NCBI RefSeq assembly: GCF_014195485.1
Contig: NZ_JACIBU010000001.1
Location: 4,030,001 to 4,094,000, forward strand
Length of the DNA stretch: 64,000 nt
Source: Modestobacter versicolor
Lineage (GTDB): Bacteria > Actinomycetota > Actinomycetes > Mycobacteriales > Geodermatophilaceae
Direction of reading: 5' to 3'
Shown: piece after piece, positions 27,658 to 37,545 of the stretch
How the letters are laid out: each line of letters begins with the position of its first letter
How positions within the stretch are numbered: the stretch's first letter is position 1
Translations under genes and position numbers: made by a program
Notes under the pieces: generated by a model
Seen by the model: only the letters and a program-made list of their open reading frames with translations
Database searches by the model: none
Told to the model about the DNA's origin: nothing

Positions 27658-28863
27658 GTGACCACTCCACTCGACCCCCGCACCGCTCTCCCGGTCGTGG
27701 CCATGGTGGGTGGAGGGCAGCTGTCCCGGATGACCCACCAGGCGGCGATCGCCCTCGGCCAGTCGCTGCGGGTGCTGGCCGCCGCCCCCGACGAGTCGGC
27801 CGCCCTGGTCGCCGCCGACGTGCAGCTGGGCGACCACCGCGAGCTGGCCGACCTGGAGCGCCTCGCCGACGGGGCCACCGTGCTCACCTTCGACCACGAG
27901 CACGTGCCCACCGAGCACCTGCGCGCCCTGGAGGCAGCCGGCCACCGCGTCGCACCGGGCTCCGCAGCCATCGTCCACGCGCAGGACAAGCTCGTGCTGC
28001 GCCGGGCGCTGGCCGAGGCGGGGGAGCCGCAGCCGGCCTGGGCCGAGGCGCGCACCGTGCACGACGTCACCGCCTTCGCCGACGAGGTCGGCTGGCCGGT
28101 GGTGCTGAAGACCCCGCGGGGCGGCTACGACGGCAAGGGCGTCTTCGTCGTCCACGGGCCCGACCAGGTCGCCGACCTGCTGGAGCGGCACGGCACGCTG
28201 CTGGCCGAGGAGCGGGTCGCGATGGTGCGCGAGCTCTCCGCCCAGGTCGCCCGCTCGCCGTTCGGCCAGGTCGCGGTGTGGCCGGTGGTCGAGACCGTGC
28301 AGCGCGACGGGGTCTGCAACGAGGTGCTGGCGCCGGCTCCGGGGCTGCCCGACGAGCTCTCGACGGCGGCCCAGGAGCTCGCCGTCCGGATCGCCGACTC
28401 CCTCGGCGTGGTGGGCATGCTCGCCGTCGAGCTGTTCCAGACCGCCGACGGCGTGCTGGTCAACGAGCTCGCCATGCGCCCGCACAACTCCGGGCACTGG
28501 ACCATCGAGGGCGCCCGCACCAGCCAGTTCGAGCAGCACCTGCGCGCCGTCCTGGACTACCCGCTCGGCTCCACCGCGATGACGGCGCCGGTCGTCGTGA
28601 TGGCCAACGTGCTCGGCGGGGCGACCGCGGACGACGGCTGGACGGGCCCGGGTCTCGACGAGCGGGTGCACCACCTGATGGCGCACTGGCCCGACGTGAA
28701 GCTGCACTGGTACGGCAAAGGCCAACGACGCGGCCGCAAGCTGGGGCACGTCACCGCGCTGGGCGACGACGTCGCCGAGGTGCGCGCCCGCGCGGTCGCC
28801 GCGGCCCGCTACCTGGCCGACGGCGTGGTCGACGACGCCTTCGCCTTCGACACCGAGCACTGA
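27658..28863 (+). CDS. purK: 5-(carboxyamino)imidazole ribonucleotide synthase
   Basis: The product of about 401 residues is an ATP-grasp enzyme. Its N terminus is [23 protein letters not shown] and it continues with [23 protein letters not shown], and [29 protein letters not shown], all diagnostic for PurK. It carboxylates AIR with ATP and bicarbonate to N5-CAIR in purine synthesis; PurE, encoded next, completes the step. GTG 27658 gives the typical short N terminus; an in-frame ATG at 27589 is possible. The following purE start is 20 nt downstream. Confidence 0.94.
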   Translation: MTTPLDPRTALPVVAMVGGGQLSRMTHQAAIALGQSLRVLAAAPDESAALVAADVQLGDHRELADLERLADGATVLTFDHEHVPTEHLRALEAAGHRVAPGSAAIVHAQDKLVLRRALAEAGEPQPAWAEARTVHDVTAFADEVGWPVVLKTPRGGYDGKGVFVVHGPDQVADLLERHGTLLAEERVAMVRELSAQVARSPFGQVAVWPVVETVQRDGVCNEVLAPAPGLPDELSTAAQELAVRIADSLGVVGMLAVELFQTADGVLVNELAMRPHNSGHWTIEGARTSQFEQHLRAVLDYPLGSTAMTAPVVVMANVLGGATADDGWTGPGLDERVHHLMAHWPDVKLHWYGKGQRRGRKLGHVTALGDDVAEVRARAVAAARYLADGVVDDAFAFDTEH

Positions 28864-28883
28864 ACCGAGCACCGAGGAGCCCC

Positions 28884-29384
28884 GTGAGCGGACCTGTCGT
28901 CGGCATCGTGATGGGCAGCGACTCCGACTGGCCGATGATGGAGCCCGCCGCGGCGGCGCTCGCCGAGTTCGACGTCCCCTACGAGGCGCACGTCGTCTCC
29001 GCGCACCGCACCCCCCGGCGGATGCTCGACTACGCCGAGACGGCCGAGTCACGGGGCCTGCGGGTGGTCATCGCCGGGGCCGGGGGAGCGGCGCACCTGC
29101 CGGGGATGATCGCCGCGGCCACCCCGCTGCCGGTGATCGGCGTCCCGCGGCCGCTGGACCGGCTCGACGGGCTGGACAGCCTGCTGTCCATCGTGCAGAT
29201 GCCCGCCGGCGTGCCGGTCGCGACGGTGTCGATCGGCGGGGGCCGCAACGCGGGGCTCCTGGCCGTGCGCGTCCTCGCGGTGGCCGACGACCGGCTGCGG
29301 GCCGCGGTGAGCAGCTTCCAGGCCGAGCTCGCCGCCTCGGTGCTGGCCCGGGACGACGCCTTGCAGGCCCGGATCGCCCCCTGA
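28884..29384 (+). CDS. purE: N5-carboxyaminoimidazole ribonucleotide mutase
   Basis: The 166-residue product contains [34 protein letters not shown] and [11 protein letters not shown], the full class I PurE signature. It converts N5-CAIR to CAIR. GTG 28884 follows GGAG (28876-28879) at normal distance. It forms an operon with purK. Confidence 0.95.
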   Translation: MSGPVVGIVMGSDSDWPMMEPAAAALAEFDVPYEAHVVSAHRTPRRMLDYAETAESRGLRVVIAGAGGAAHLPGMIAAATPLPVIGVPRPLDRLDGLDSLLSIVQMPAGVPVATVSIGGGRNAGLLAVRVLAVADDRLRAAVSSFQAELAASVLARDDALQARIAP

Positions 29385-29425
29385 TCCGCTGGGGTGAGGT
29401 GCTTCCCGGCGGCGGGACGGCGGCC

Positions 29426-29431
29426 TAGCAT
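29426..29431 (+). promoter_or_regulatory. -10 hexamer for leaderless acyl-CoA dehydrogenase gene
   Basis: TAGCAT lies 6 nt before the GTG at 29438. Confidence 0.6.
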
Positions 29432-29437
29432 CTACTC

Positions 29438-30592
29438 GTGGGTAACAACGCTGGGCTGTACGCGCTGACCGAGGAGCACGAGGCCGTCCGCGAGGCGGTC
29501 CGCGAGATCGCCGAACGGGAGATCGCCCCCTTCGCCGCGGAGGTGGACGCCGAGTCCCGCTACCCGGTGGAGGCGCAGAAGGCGCTCACCGCGGCGGGCT
29601 TCCACGCCACGCACGTGCCGGAGGCCTACGGCGGTGAGGGTGCCGACGCGATCGCCACCTGCATCGTCATCGAGGAGGTCGCCCGGGTCGACGTCAGCGC
29701 CTCGCTGATCCCCGCGGTCAACAAGCTCGGGTCGGTGCCGATCAGCCTGTCGGCGTCCGAGGAGCTCAAGCAGCGGGTGCTCCCGTCGATCGCCGCCGGC
29801 ACCGCGATGATCAGCTACGGGCTCTCCGAGCGGGAGGCCGGTTCCGACGCGGCGTCGATGCGCACCCGCGCCCGCCTCGAGGGCGACAGCTGGGTGCTCA
29901 ACGGCACCAAGGCGTGGATCACCAACGCCAGCGTCTCGGAGTGGTTCACGGTCATGGCCGTCACCGACCCGGAGAAGGGCGCCAACGGGATCTCCGCCTT
30001 CGTCGTGCACCGCGACGACCCGGGCTTCGCCGTGGGCCCCAAGGAGCGGAAGATGGGCATCAAGGGCTCGCCCACCTGCGAGCTCTACTTCACCGACTGC
30101 ACGATCCCGGCCGACCGGGTCATCGGCGAGCCCGGCACCGGCTTCAAGACCGCGCTGCGCACGCTGGACTTCACCCGGCCGACCATCGGTGCCCAGGCCG
30201 TCGGCGTGGCCCAGGGCGCGCTCGACGCCGCGGTCGCCTACACGAAGGAGCGCCGCCAGTTCGGCTCGGCGGTGTCGGACTTCCAGGGCGTGCAGTTCAT
30301 GCTCGCCGACATGGACATGAAGATCCAGGCGGCCCGGCACCTGGTGTACGTGGCCGCTGCTGCCGGTGAGCAGGGGCGGCCGGACGTCACCCGGGTCTCC
30401 GCCGCCGCCAAGGCCTTCGCGTCCGACACCGCCATGCAGGTCACCACCGACGCCGTCCAGCTGTTCGGCGGGGCCGGGTACACCCAGGACTTCCCGGTCG
30501 AGCGGATGATGCGCGACGCGAAGATCACCCAGATCTACGAGGGCACCAACCAGGTGCAGCGCATGGTGATCGCCCGGAGCCTGCTGCGCTGA
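29438..30592 (+). CDS. acyl-CoA dehydrogenase
   Basis: The 384-residue product has the standard FAD-dependent ACAD fold: YGLSEREAGSDAASM, GTKAWITNA, PTCELYFTDCTIP, and QLFGGAGYTQDFPVERMMRDAKITQIYEGTNQVQRMVIAR. The glutamate of YEGTNQ is in the place of the catalytic base of short/medium-chain enzymes. It oxidises an acyl-CoA to the 2-enoyl-CoA in the cytoplasm; the chain length is not readable. It starts at GTG 29438 and is probably leaderless. It stands alone on this strand after purE. Confidence 0.93.
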   Translation: MGNNAGLYALTEEHEAVREAVREIAEREIAPFAAEVDAESRYPVEAQKALTAAGFHATHVPEAYGGEGADAIATCIVIEEVARVDVSASLIPAVNKLGSVPISLSASEELKQRVLPSIAAGTAMISYGLSEREAGSDAASMRTRARLEGDSWVLNGTKAWITNASVSEWFTVMAVTDPEKGANGISAFVVHRDDPGFAVGPKERKMGIKGSPTCELYFTDCTIPADRVIGEPGTGFKTALRTLDFTRPTIGAQAVGVAQGALDAAVAYTKERRQFGSAVSDFQGVQFMLADMDMKIQAARHLVYVAAAAGEQGRPDVTRVSAAAKAFASDTAMQVTTDAVQLFGGAGYTQDFPVERMMRDAKITQIYEGTNQVQRMVIARSLLR

Positions 30593-30631
30593 CGGCGGGG
30601 CGCTCCCGACCGCCTGGGAGGACGTCCCTAG

Positions 30632-30679
30632 GAGCTGGCCGACGACGTGGTGGCGGAGCTGCGGGACGAGGGCCTCTAG
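30632..30679 (+). other. possible C-terminal gene remnant
   Basis: A 15-codon open stretch, ELADDVVAELRDEGL, ends in TAG directly after an in-frame TAG. It has the amphipathic, coding-like look of a protein tail but no start. It may be the last trace of a deleted gene; this is weak evidence. Confidence 0.2.
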
Positions 30680-30683
30680 CCGC

Positions 30684-31505
30684 TCAGTCCAGCAGCCGGG
30701 ACACCGCGGCCAGCCGGGCGTCGCCGGCCATCGAGGCCAGCCACGTCGACCAGCCGGGGCGGGTGCGCACCGCCTCCAGCGCGGTGCGGGCCGCGGTCCG
30801 GTCGCCCCGGCGGGACGCCGCCAGCGCGGCGTAGAGGTCGCGGGCGCCCTCCGGTGCGAAGACCGCGAGCGTCTCGTAGTCGCGCTCGTCGTACGCGCGC
30901 TGCAGGTTGCGCAGCATCCGCAGCTGGGCGACCGGGTCGCCGGAGTCGTCGACCCGCAGGTCGACCCGGACGCCGTCGTCGTCCTCGGTCGCCGCGGTGC
31001 CGCTGACCACCTGCAGCGCCGCCGACTGACGGCCCCGCAGGTCGCCACCGGCGTCCTGCCCCGCGGTCAGGGCGGCCAGCAGCCGGTCGGCCAGCGAGCC
31101 GCCGGCCGCGGCGAAGGCAGCGGACATCGCCGGCAGGACGTCGGGGGAGGCGAGCATGTTGCCCTGCACGCTGAACCCCTCGCCCAGCAGGTGACCGCTG
31201 GCCGGCAGCGACCCCCGGCCGGTGTCGGCGGCGACCTGGCCGGCCGCGTCCAGCACCGCGATCTGCCGGTCGACGTCCTCGGCCGCGTGCGACGCGCGCC
31301 GCACCAGGTCCTGCGGCGAGGTGCCCTCGGCGAGCCCGGCCATCAGCGACGTGCCCAGCCCGCGCCGGCTGCGCGCCTGCACCGCGACCACGCCGACGCC
31401 CGGCCGGACCGTGGGCACGGCCCGGCCGACGGCCAGGATGCAGGAGGAGACCGCGATGCCCAGGTCCCCGGTGGCCGGGTCCCGGGCGATGACGGAGAAG
31501 GTCAT
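30684..31505 (-). CDS. DUF1028 domain protein
   Basis: The 273-residue product begins MTFSVIARDPATGDLGIAVSSCILAVG, characteristic of DUF1028, an Ntn-hydrolase-like fold of unknown activity. It has AQARSRRGLG, the ASHAAEDVDRQIAVLDAAG segment, and then GEGFSVQGNMLASPDVLPAM. The last 70 residues form a helical, Arg/Ala-rich domain resembling a peptidoglycan- or TPR-like extension sometimes attached to DUF1028. Some relatives are encoded beside amidases or peptidases, but no such partner is adjacent here. It starts at ATG 31505 and lies 87 nt downstream of scoB. Confidence 0.87.
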   Translation of the reverse strand: MTFSVIARDPATGDLGIAVSSCILAVGRAVPTVRPGVGVVAVQARSRRGLGTSLMAGLAEGTSPQDLVRRASHAAEDVDRQIAVLDAAGQVAADTGRGSLPASGHLLGEGFSVQGNMLASPDVLPAMSAAFAAAGGSLADRLLAALTAGQDAGGDLRGRQSAALQVVSGTAATEDDDGVRVDLRVDDSGDPVAQLRMLRNLQRAYDERDYETLAVFAPEGARDLYAALAASRRGDRTAARTALEAVRTRPGWSTWLASMAGDARLAAVSRLLD

Positions 31506-31592
31506 CGACTCCCGTTCTCGCAGTGGGTTGTGCGGCCCCCCTGCAGGGGCCCGCGCCGAGCGTGCGAGGCGTGGGGGGCAGGGGGTCCTTCT

Positions 31593-32261
31593 TCAGACCG
31601 ACGCCGGCAGCCGCATCGTCGGCACGTCGTCGCCGACGGCGAGCGGGGCACCGGTGGCCGCGACCACCTGGTCGACGGTCACGCCGGGGGCCACCTCGCG
31701 CAGCACCAGGCCGTCGCCGGTGACGTCGACGACCGCCAGGTCGGTGATGATCCGGTCGACGCAGGCCTTGCCGGTGAGCGGCAGCGAGCACTCCTCGACG
31801 ATCTTGGGGGAGCCGTCGCGGGCGACGTGCTCCATCATCACGACCACCTCGCGGGCGCCGTGGACGAGGTCCATCGCCCCGCCCATCCCGTTGACCATCT
31901 TCCCGGGGATCAGCCAGTTGGCCAGGTCGCCGCGGGCGTTCACCTGCATGGCCCCGAGCACGGCGACGTCGATGTGGTGGCCGCGGATCATCCCGAAGGA
32001 GAGCGAGGAGTCGAAGAAGCTGGCGCCGGGCAGCAGCGTGATCGTCTCCTTGCCGGCGTTGATCAGGTCCGGGTCCTCGTCGCCCTCGAAGGGGTACGGG
32101 CCGACGCCGAGCACGCCGTTCTCGCTCTGCAGCACCACGTGGACCCCGTCGGGGATGTGGTTGGGCACCAGGGTGGGCATGCCGATGCCCAGGTTGACGT
32201 ACTGGCCGTCGACCAGGTCGAGGGCGACCCGGGCGGCGAGCTGGTCACGGGTGAGGGTCAT
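31593..32261 (-). CDS. scoB: 3-oxoacid CoA-transferase subunit B
   Basis: The 222-residue product carries [18 protein letters not shown] and the catalytic-glutamate motif SENG, followed by GVGPYP; then [10 protein letters not shown] and a C-terminal [18 protein letters not shown]. This is the beta subunit of type I CoA-transferases such as succinyl-CoA:3-ketoacid CoA-transferase, which activates acetoacetate with CoA from succinyl-CoA. The start ATG is 2 nt after the scoA stop, so translation is coupled. Confidence 0.92.
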   Translation of the reverse strand: MTLTRDQLAARVALDLVDGQYVNLGIGMPTLVPNHIPDGVHVVLQSENGVLGVGPYPFEGDEDPDLINAGKETITLLPGASFFDSSLSFGMIRGHHIDVAVLGAMQVNARGDLANWLIPGKMVNGMGGAMDLVHGAREVVVMMEHVARDGSPKIVEECSLPLTGKACVDRIITDLAVVDVTGDGLVLREVAPGVTVDQVVAATGAPLAVGDDVPTMRLPASV

Positions 32262-32263
32262 GG

Positions 32264-33073
32264 TCAGGCCTCCGTCGTCTCGGTGCCGGCGGCCGCGGGG
32301 ACGGCGGCGCTCGGGCGGGGGCGGGTGGTGCGCTTCTCGATGGCCTTGCCCTCGCTGCCGACGACGACCACCCGCTGCACGAACACCCCGGGCAGGTGGA
32401 CCGCCTCGGGGAGCAGCTCCCCGGGCTCGACCAGCTCCTCGACCTCGGCGATCGTGATCGTGCCGGCCATCCCGGCCAGCGGGTTGAAGTTGCGGGCCGA
32501 CTCGTGGAACACCAGGTTGCCGTGCCGGTCGCCCTGCGCCGCCCGGACCAGCCCGTAGTCGGCGGTCAGCGCCGTCTCCAGCACGAAGTCCTGGTCGCCG
32601 AAGCGGCGGACCTCCTTCGGCGGGCTGGTGGCCACCACGTTGCCCTCGGCGTCGTAGCGCACCGGGATGCCGCCGTCGGCGACCAGTGTGCCGACGCCGG
32701 TGGGGGTGTAGAACGCGGGGATGCCGGTGCCGCCGGCGCGCAGCCGCTCGGCAAGCGACCCCTGCGGGGTGAGCTCGACCTCGAGCTGGCCGGAGAGGTA
32801 CAGCCGGGCCAGCTCCTTGTTGCCGCCGACGAAGGAGCTGATCGTCTTGCGGATCCGGCCGGCGTAGAGGAGCACCCCCAGCGCCTGGTCGTCCACGCCG
32901 CAGTTGTTGGAGATAGTGGTGAGCTCCGACGCGCCCTGCTCGAGCAGGGCGTCGATCAACTGGAAGGGGACCCCGCAGAGCCCGAACCCGCCGACGGCGA
33001 GCACCGCCCCGTCGGGGATGTCGGCCACGGCCTCACGGGTGCTGGAGACGACCTTGTCCACTGCGCTGACCAC
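32264..33073 (-). CDS. scoA: 3-oxoacid CoA-transferase subunit A
   Basis: The 269-residue product contains the glycine-rich CoA-binding stretch [28 protein letters not shown], and [15 protein letters not shown] of type I CoA-transferase alpha subunits. It pairs with ScoB. About 25 extra residues at the C terminus ([22 protein letters not shown]) are low complexity. The GTG start at 33073 is 27 nt downstream of the TIGR03089 gene, so an LCP-TIGR03089-scoA-scoB transcript is likely. Confidence 0.92.
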   Translation of the reverse strand: MVSAVDKVVSSTREAVADIPDGAVLAVGGFGLCGVPFQLIDALLEQGASELTTISNNCGVDDQALGVLLYAGRIRKTISSFVGGNKELARLYLSGQLEVELTPQGSLAERLRAGGTGIPAFYTPTGVGTLVADGGIPVRYDAEGNVVATSPPKEVRRFGDQDFVLETALTADYGLVRAAQGDRHGNLVFHESARNFNPLAGMAGTITIAEVEELVEPGELLPEAVHLPGVFVQRVVVVGSEGKAIEKRTTRPRPSAAVPAAAGTETTEA

Positions 33074-33100
33074 CGTCCATCGGGCGCTGGGCGGGGAGGG

Positions 33101-33892
33101 TCAGGCGGGGCGGCCCAGCTCGCGGATCCCGTCGAGCTTCAGCCCGAGCGTAGCGGTGACCCGTTCCGTCTCGGCCCGGTGCTGCAGGCGGGTGGAAGAC
33201 GCAGCTCGGCAGAGCACCAGCGAGGCGCCGGCGGCGAGCGGGGCCAGCAGCCAGGCGACGGGGCCCGCCTCGGTCGCCGTCCGCTGGTCGACGAGCACCC
33301 GGTCGCCCTCGGCGATGCCCAGCCGGCCGGCCAGCTCGGTCGCCGTCTCGACCAGCCCGGCCAGGCTCAGGTCCCCGCCGCCGAGCACCAGCCCCGGGCC
33401 GGCCGGGTCGGCCGGCTGCCAGGGGGAGAACACGTCACCGTGCGCCCGGACCTCCAGCGCGAAGTCCCGCGCCGGGCCCACGTAGCCGGCCATGCCCAGC
33501 CCCATCGGGTGCAGCGACAGCCCCATCAGCTCCGGCAGCCCCTGCTCCTCCAGCGGCGGCAGCCGGTCGGCGTCGGCCAGCACCACGTCGGCCGCGGCGA
33601 AGCGGTCGTCGTCCTCGCCCGCGGTGTCCAGCACCGCGGCGCCGCAGCTCCAGACCCCCAGCAGCACCGCCGCGGTCTGCCAGTGCACCGGCAGCGCCAC
33701 GGCCACGGTGCTGCCCGGGCCGACGTCGAACTCCTCCTGCAGCAGGTTCCCCGTCTTGGCGACCCAGTTGGCCAGCGTGGTGGCCGACAGCTCGGTGCGC
33801 TCCCCGGAGACGTCGTCGTAGAACGTCACCAGCGGGGCGCCGGCGTTCCGCCGGAGCGCGGCGGCGAGCAGGTCGGCCGGGAGGGTGGCCAT
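33101..33892 (-). CDS. TIGR03089 family protein
   Basis: The 263-residue product resembles the N-terminal part of AMP-binding (adenylate-forming) enzymes: LVTFYDDVSGERTELSATTLANWVAKTGNLL, then VALPVHWQTAAVLLGVWSCGAAVLDT. It lacks the ATP-binding P-loop and C-terminal domain of an active ligase. This is the conserved actinobacterial TIGR03089 family, of unknown function, commonly encoded beside an LCP protein. Its ATG overlaps the LCP stop (ATGA). Confidence 0.88.
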   Translation of the reverse strand: MATLPADLLAAALRRNAGAPLVTFYDDVSGERTELSATTLANWVAKTGNLLQEEFDVGPGSTVAVALPVHWQTAAVLLGVWSCGAAVLDTAGEDDDRFAAADVVLADADRLPPLEEQGLPELMGLSLHPMGLGMAGYVGPARDFALEVRAHGDVFSPWQPADPAGPGLVLGGGDLSLAGLVETATELAGRLGIAEGDRVLVDQRTATEAGPVAWLLAPLAAGASLVLCRAASSTRLQHRAETERVTATLGLKLDGIRELGRPA

Positions 33893-35418
33893 CAGTTGAT
33901 GCAGGTGGTGTCGGCCGCGGTGCGCTGGTCCTCGCCCTCGGTCGTCGGCGCCGCGGGGGGCGCGGTCACGGCCTGGCCGACCCCGTTGAAGTCCGAGCCC
34001 AGCACCAGCTGCACGGTGCCGGCGGTGGCGTCGGGGGAGACCACCTGGGTCGCACCGGGGACGGCAGCGGCGAGCGTGGCGGCCAGCGCCTCGTCGCCGG
34101 CGGCGAACCGGATCTCGGTGACGGTGTAGTCGGAGGAGTCGGCGTTGCCGGTGCCCGCGACGCCGAAGCCGGCCGAGGTCAGCTCGGTGGAGGCCTGCGC
34201 GGCCAGCCCGCTGGTGCCCGAGCCGTTGAAGACCTCGACGGAGACGTCGGACGGGGCGGCCGCGGGCGGCGCCTCGGAGGCGGGCGGCTCGGCGGCCTCC
34301 GGCTCGGCGTTCAGCTCGGCGAAGAACTGGTGCAGCTTCTCCTCGTCCTCCAGCCGGAGGATGTACCGGCCGGCGTCGTCCTCGTCGTCACCGATGTAGG
34401 GGACGGTCTGGAAGTCGATGCTGCCGGGCTGCACGGACTGCATCTGCTGGGCCAGGTTGAGCAGGTTCAGCGTCTGGTCGACGGTCAGCGCGTCGGCGGC
34501 CGCCTGCACCAGCTGGCGCTGCTTGCCCAGGTCCAGCAGCACGTTCTCGCTGAGCATCTTGCGGATCATCCCGGCGATGAAGGTCTGCTGGCGGATGATC
34601 CGGTCGAAGTCGCCGCGCGGCAGGCCGTGGCGCTGCCGGACGAAGGCCAGCGCCTGCTCACCGCTGATGGTCTGCACGCCGGCCGGCAGGTCGACGCCGG
34701 AGAAGTCGTCCTGGACGGCCTCGCAGAGGTTGACCTCCACGCCGCCGACGACGGAGGACAGCTTGAAGAAGCCGAGCAGGTCGACCTCGGCGTAGTGGTC
34801 GATCCGCAGCCCGGTGAGCTGGCTGATCGTCTGGATGAGCAGCTGGGCGCCGGCGGCCTGCTGCTCGGCCTCGGAGGCCTCGCTCCCCGCCTCCTGCGCA
34901 CCGTAGGCGTAGGCGGCGTTCAGCTTGTCCGAGCCGTGGCCGGGGATCTCCACGTAGGAGTCACGGGGGAAGGAGACGAACGAGGCCGCGGAGCCGTCGG
35001 CCGGCACGTGCACCAAGATCATGGTGTCGGTGTTGAGGCCCGCGTTGGCCTCGGTGTTGAGCTGCGCCAGCTCCTCGTCGGTGGCCCCGGCGCGGCTGTC
35101 GCTGCCGACCAGCAGGAGGTTCATCGCCTCGCCGGTGTCCACGACCTCATCGTTGCCGGAGGTCGGGATCGCGTCAGTGCGGTTCACGCTGGCGTCGGCC
35201 ACGCGGCCGAGGTACCAGCCCCAGCCGCTGGTCGCGAGCAGGACGACGGAGAGCAGGCCGGCCACCACGCGCGCGCCGCCCGCCAGCCGGCCGTGCCCGG
35301 TGCGGGCACGGCCGTCGGCGGTCGCCGGGGCGTGCCGCGCCGGCCGCCCGGCCCGGGGGTCGAGCCGGGGCGGCAGCGGGCGGGGGTTGCCGGCCTGGTG
35401 GTCGTCGTTGTCGCGCAC
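33892..35418 (-). CDS. LytR-CpsA-Psr (LCP) family glycan ligase with LytR_C domain
   Basis: The product of about 508 residues has a short basic cytoplasmic N terminus, one membrane helix (ARVVAGLLSVVLLATSGWGWYLG), and the LCP catalytic domain. The domain has conserved MNLLLVGSDSR, DTMILVHVP, SFPRDSYVEIPGHGSDKLNAAYAYG and FVRQRHGLPRGDFDRIIRQQ. After an Ala/Pro/Glu linker a LytR_C domain follows (VEVFNGSGTSGLAAQASTELTSAGF). LCP enzymes transfer undecaprenyl-linked glycans onto peptidoglycan, a good match for the surface glycan locus downstream. GTG 35418 is chosen because GAGGA lies 6 nt before it; in-frame extensions to 35556 run into the rmlB promoter. Confidence 0.9.
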   Translation of the reverse strand: MRDNDDHQAGNPRPLPPRLDPRAGRPARHAPATADGRARTGHGRLAGGARVVAGLLSVVLLATSGWGWYLGRVADASVNRTDAIPTSGNDEVVDTGEAMNLLLVGSDSRAGATDEELAQLNTEANAGLNTDTMILVHVPADGSAASFVSFPRDSYVEIPGHGSDKLNAAYAYGAQEAGSEASEAEQQAAGAQLLIQTISQLTGLRIDHYAEVDLLGFFKLSSVVGGVEVNLCEAVQDDFSGVDLPAGVQTISGEQALAFVRQRHGLPRGDFDRIIRQQTFIAGMIRKMLSENVLLDLGKQRQLVQAAADALTVDQTLNLLNLAQQMQSVQPGSIDFQTVPYIGDDEDDAGRYILRLEDEEKLHQFFAELNAEPEAAEPPASEAPPAAAPSDVSVEVFNGSGTSGLAAQASTELTSAGFGVAGTGNADSSDYTVTEIRFAAGDEALAATLAAAVPGATQVVSPDATAGTVQLVLGSDFNGVGQAVTAPPAAPTTEGEDQRTAADTTCIN

Positions 35419-35589
35419 AGAAGTCCTCACGTCGGGGCCGGCCGTCTCGGTCGAGAAGCGTGACCTCGGGTCTCGCGGCGGAGTCGACGTGACGATACGA
35501 CTGAGAACTGTGCGAACCGGGCAATGACGTGGCTCTGCAAGACTAGCCAGCACCACCTGTCCGCCCAGTCACTCGAAGGGCTCTCCCAG

Positions 35590-36585
35590 ATGCGCATCCT
35601 GGTCACCGGCGGTGCCGGCTTCATCGGCTCCCACTACGTACGGACCCTGCTGTCCGGCGGCTACAAGGGGTTCGAGGACGCCGAGGTGACGGTCTTCGAC
35701 AAGCTCACCTACGCCGGCAACCTGGCCAACCTCGCCCCGGTCGCGGACAACCCGCGCTACCGCTTCGTGCAGGGCGACATCTGCGTGGCCGCCGACCTCG
35801 ACGCCGCGCTGCCCGGGCACGACGCCGTCGTGCACTTCGCCGCGGAGTCCCACGTCGACCGCTCGATCACCGGAGCGGCGGGCTTCGTGCTCACCAACGT
35901 GCTGGGCGCCCAGCAGGTGTTCGAGTCCGCGCTGCGCGCCGAGGTGGGCCGGGTCGTGCACGTCTCCACCGACGAGGTCTACGGGTCGATCGACGAGGGC
36001 TCCTGGACCGAGGACCACATCCTCGAGCCGAACTCGCCGTACTCGGCGTCGAAGGCCGGCAGCGACCTGATCGCCCGCGCGTACGCCAAGACCTACGGGA
36101 TGAACATCTCCATCACCCGGTGCAGCAACAACTACGGGCCGTACCACTTCCCGGAGAAGGTCATCCCGCTGTTCGTCACCAACCTGCTCGACGGGCACAA
36201 GGTCCCGCTCTACGGCGAGGGCGCCAACGTCCGCGACTGGCTGTTCGTCGACGACCACTGCCGCGGCATCCAGCTGGTGCTGGAAAAGGGCGCGCCGGGG
36301 GAGTACTACAACATCGGCGGCGGCCGGGAGCTGTCGAACAAGGAGCTCACCGAGAAGCTGCTCGAGGCCACCGGCCGCGACTGGAGCTACGTCGACCACA
36401 TCGTCGACCCTCGGGGCGGCGGCCACGACCTGCGCTACTCCGTCGACTACTCCAAGACCGGTGCGCTGGGCTACGCCCCGCGGATGTCCTTCGAGGACGG
36501 CCTGGCGCTGACCGTGCAGTGGTACCGGGACAACCGCGCCTGGTGGGAGCCGCTCAAGGCGTCCGCGGCGACGGCCCGGTCGTGA
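35590..36585 (+). CDS. rmlB: dTDP-glucose 4,6-dehydratase
   Basis: The 331-residue extended SDR has the NAD motif GGAGFIGSHYVR, the STDEVYGS segment, active-site YSASKAGSD, and CSNNYGPYHFPEKVIPLF, all diagnostic of RmlB. It makes dTDP-4-keto-6-deoxyglucose for dTDP-L-rhamnose. ATG 35590 gives the canonical MRILVTGGAG; an upstream in-frame ATG at 35524 adds 22 unlikely residues. It overlaps rmlD by 4 nt. The gene is divergent from the LCP gene. Confidence 0.95.
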   Translation: MRILVTGGAGFIGSHYVRTLLSGGYKGFEDAEVTVFDKLTYAGNLANLAPVADNPRYRFVQGDICVAADLDAALPGHDAVVHFAAESHVDRSITGAAGFVLTNVLGAQQVFESALRAEVGRVVHVSTDEVYGSIDEGSWTEDHILEPNSPYSASKAGSDLIARAYAKTYGMNISITRCSNNYGPYHFPEKVIPLFVTNLLDGHKVPLYGEGANVRDWLFVDDHCRGIQLVLEKGAPGEYYNIGGGRELSNKELTEKLLEATGRDWSYVDHIVDPRGGGHDLRYSVDYSKTGALGYAPRMSFEDGLALTVQWYRDNRAWWEPLKASAATARS

Positions 36586-37475
36586 CCTCCGCGACGCCGC
36601 TCAGCTGGCTGGTCACCGGCGCCCGCGGGCAGCTGGGGCACGACCTGCTCGAGGTGCTGGCCGGCCGGGACGGCGACCAGGTGACGGCCGTCGGGCGCGC
36701 CGAGGTCGACCTGACCGACGAGGCCGCCGTCCGGGCGACCGTCCGCGACTGGCTGGCCGCGTCCGCCGGCCGGCGGGCGGTCCTGGTGAACGCCGCGGCC
36801 TACACCGCCGTCGACGACGCCGAGACCGACGAGGGCACCGCCCTGGTGGTCAACGGGTCCGCCCCGCGCTGGCTGGCCGAGGAGCTCTCCGGACGTGGCC
36901 GGCTGGTGCACGTCTCCACCGACTACGTGTTCGACGGCTCGGCCACCGAGCCGTACCCGGTCGACGCGCCGGTCGCCCCCCGGTCGGCCTACGGCCGCAC
37001 CAAGGCCGCGGGTGAGCAGGCGATCGCCGCGGTGGGCGGCGACGCCACGGTGGTGCGCACGGCGTGGGTGTACGGCCGGCACGGTGGGAACTTCGTGCGC
37101 ACGATGACCAAGCTGGAGGCCCAGCGCGAGACGGTCTCGGTCGTCGACGACCAGGTCGGGTCGCCCACCTGGTCCGCCGACCTGGCTGCCGGCCTGGTGG
37201 AGCTCGGCGCGCGGGAGGAGCCCTCCCCGCCGGTGCTGCACTACACCAACAGCGGCCAGGTGAGCTGGTTCGGCCTGGCCCGCGCGGTCTTCGAGGAGCT
37301 GGGGGCGGACCCGGCCCGGGTGCTCCCGACCACGACGGACGCCTTCCCCCGCCCGGCACCCCGGCCGGCCTACTCGGTGCTGGACGGGTCGGCGTGGACG
37401 GGAGCGGGCCTGACCCCGGCGCCGCCGTGGCGCGAGTCGCTGCACACGGCGATGCAGGAGGGCTTCCGGGACTGA
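36582..37475 (+). CDS. rmlD: dTDP-4-dehydrorhamnose reductase
   Basis: The 297-residue product contains WLVTGARGQLGHDLLEVL, NAAAYTAVDDAETDE, STDYVFDGS, the active-site YGRTKAAGEQ and RTAWVYGRHGGNFV, the RmlD signature. It reduces dTDP-4-keto-L-rhamnose to dTDP-L-rhamnose with NADPH. The GTG start overlaps the rmlB stop. rmlA lies 20 kb away at 57.4-58.3 kb and rmlC is not in the window. Confidence 0.94.
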   Translation: MTSATPLSWLVTGARGQLGHDLLEVLAGRDGDQVTAVGRAEVDLTDEAAVRATVRDWLAASAGRRAVLVNAAAYTAVDDAETDEGTALVVNGSAPRWLAEELSGRGRLVHVSTDYVFDGSATEPYPVDAPVAPRSAYGRTKAAGEQAIAAVGGDATVVRTAWVYGRHGGNFVRTMTKLEAQRETVSVVDDQVGSPTWSADLAAGLVELGAREEPSPPVLHYTNSGQVSWFGLARAVFEELGADPARVLPTTTDAFPRPAPRPAYSVLDGSAWTGAGLTPAPPWRESLHTAMQEGFRD

Positions 37476-37529
37476 CGGTGGCTGGTCATCTGCGCCGTCG
37501 GGTGACCACCCACGAAGCTCGTTGGCCGT

Positions 37530-37542
37530 TTTCGTCACGAAA
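37530..37542. promoter_or_regulatory. palindrome TTTCGT-C-ACGAAA upstream of the amidase promoter
   Basis: This perfect 6+1+6 inverted repeat ends 3 bp before the TCAA of the sigma28-type -35 element. It is also AT-richer than its surroundings. It could be an operator or activator site. Confidence 0.35.
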
Positions 37543-37545
37543 TGG

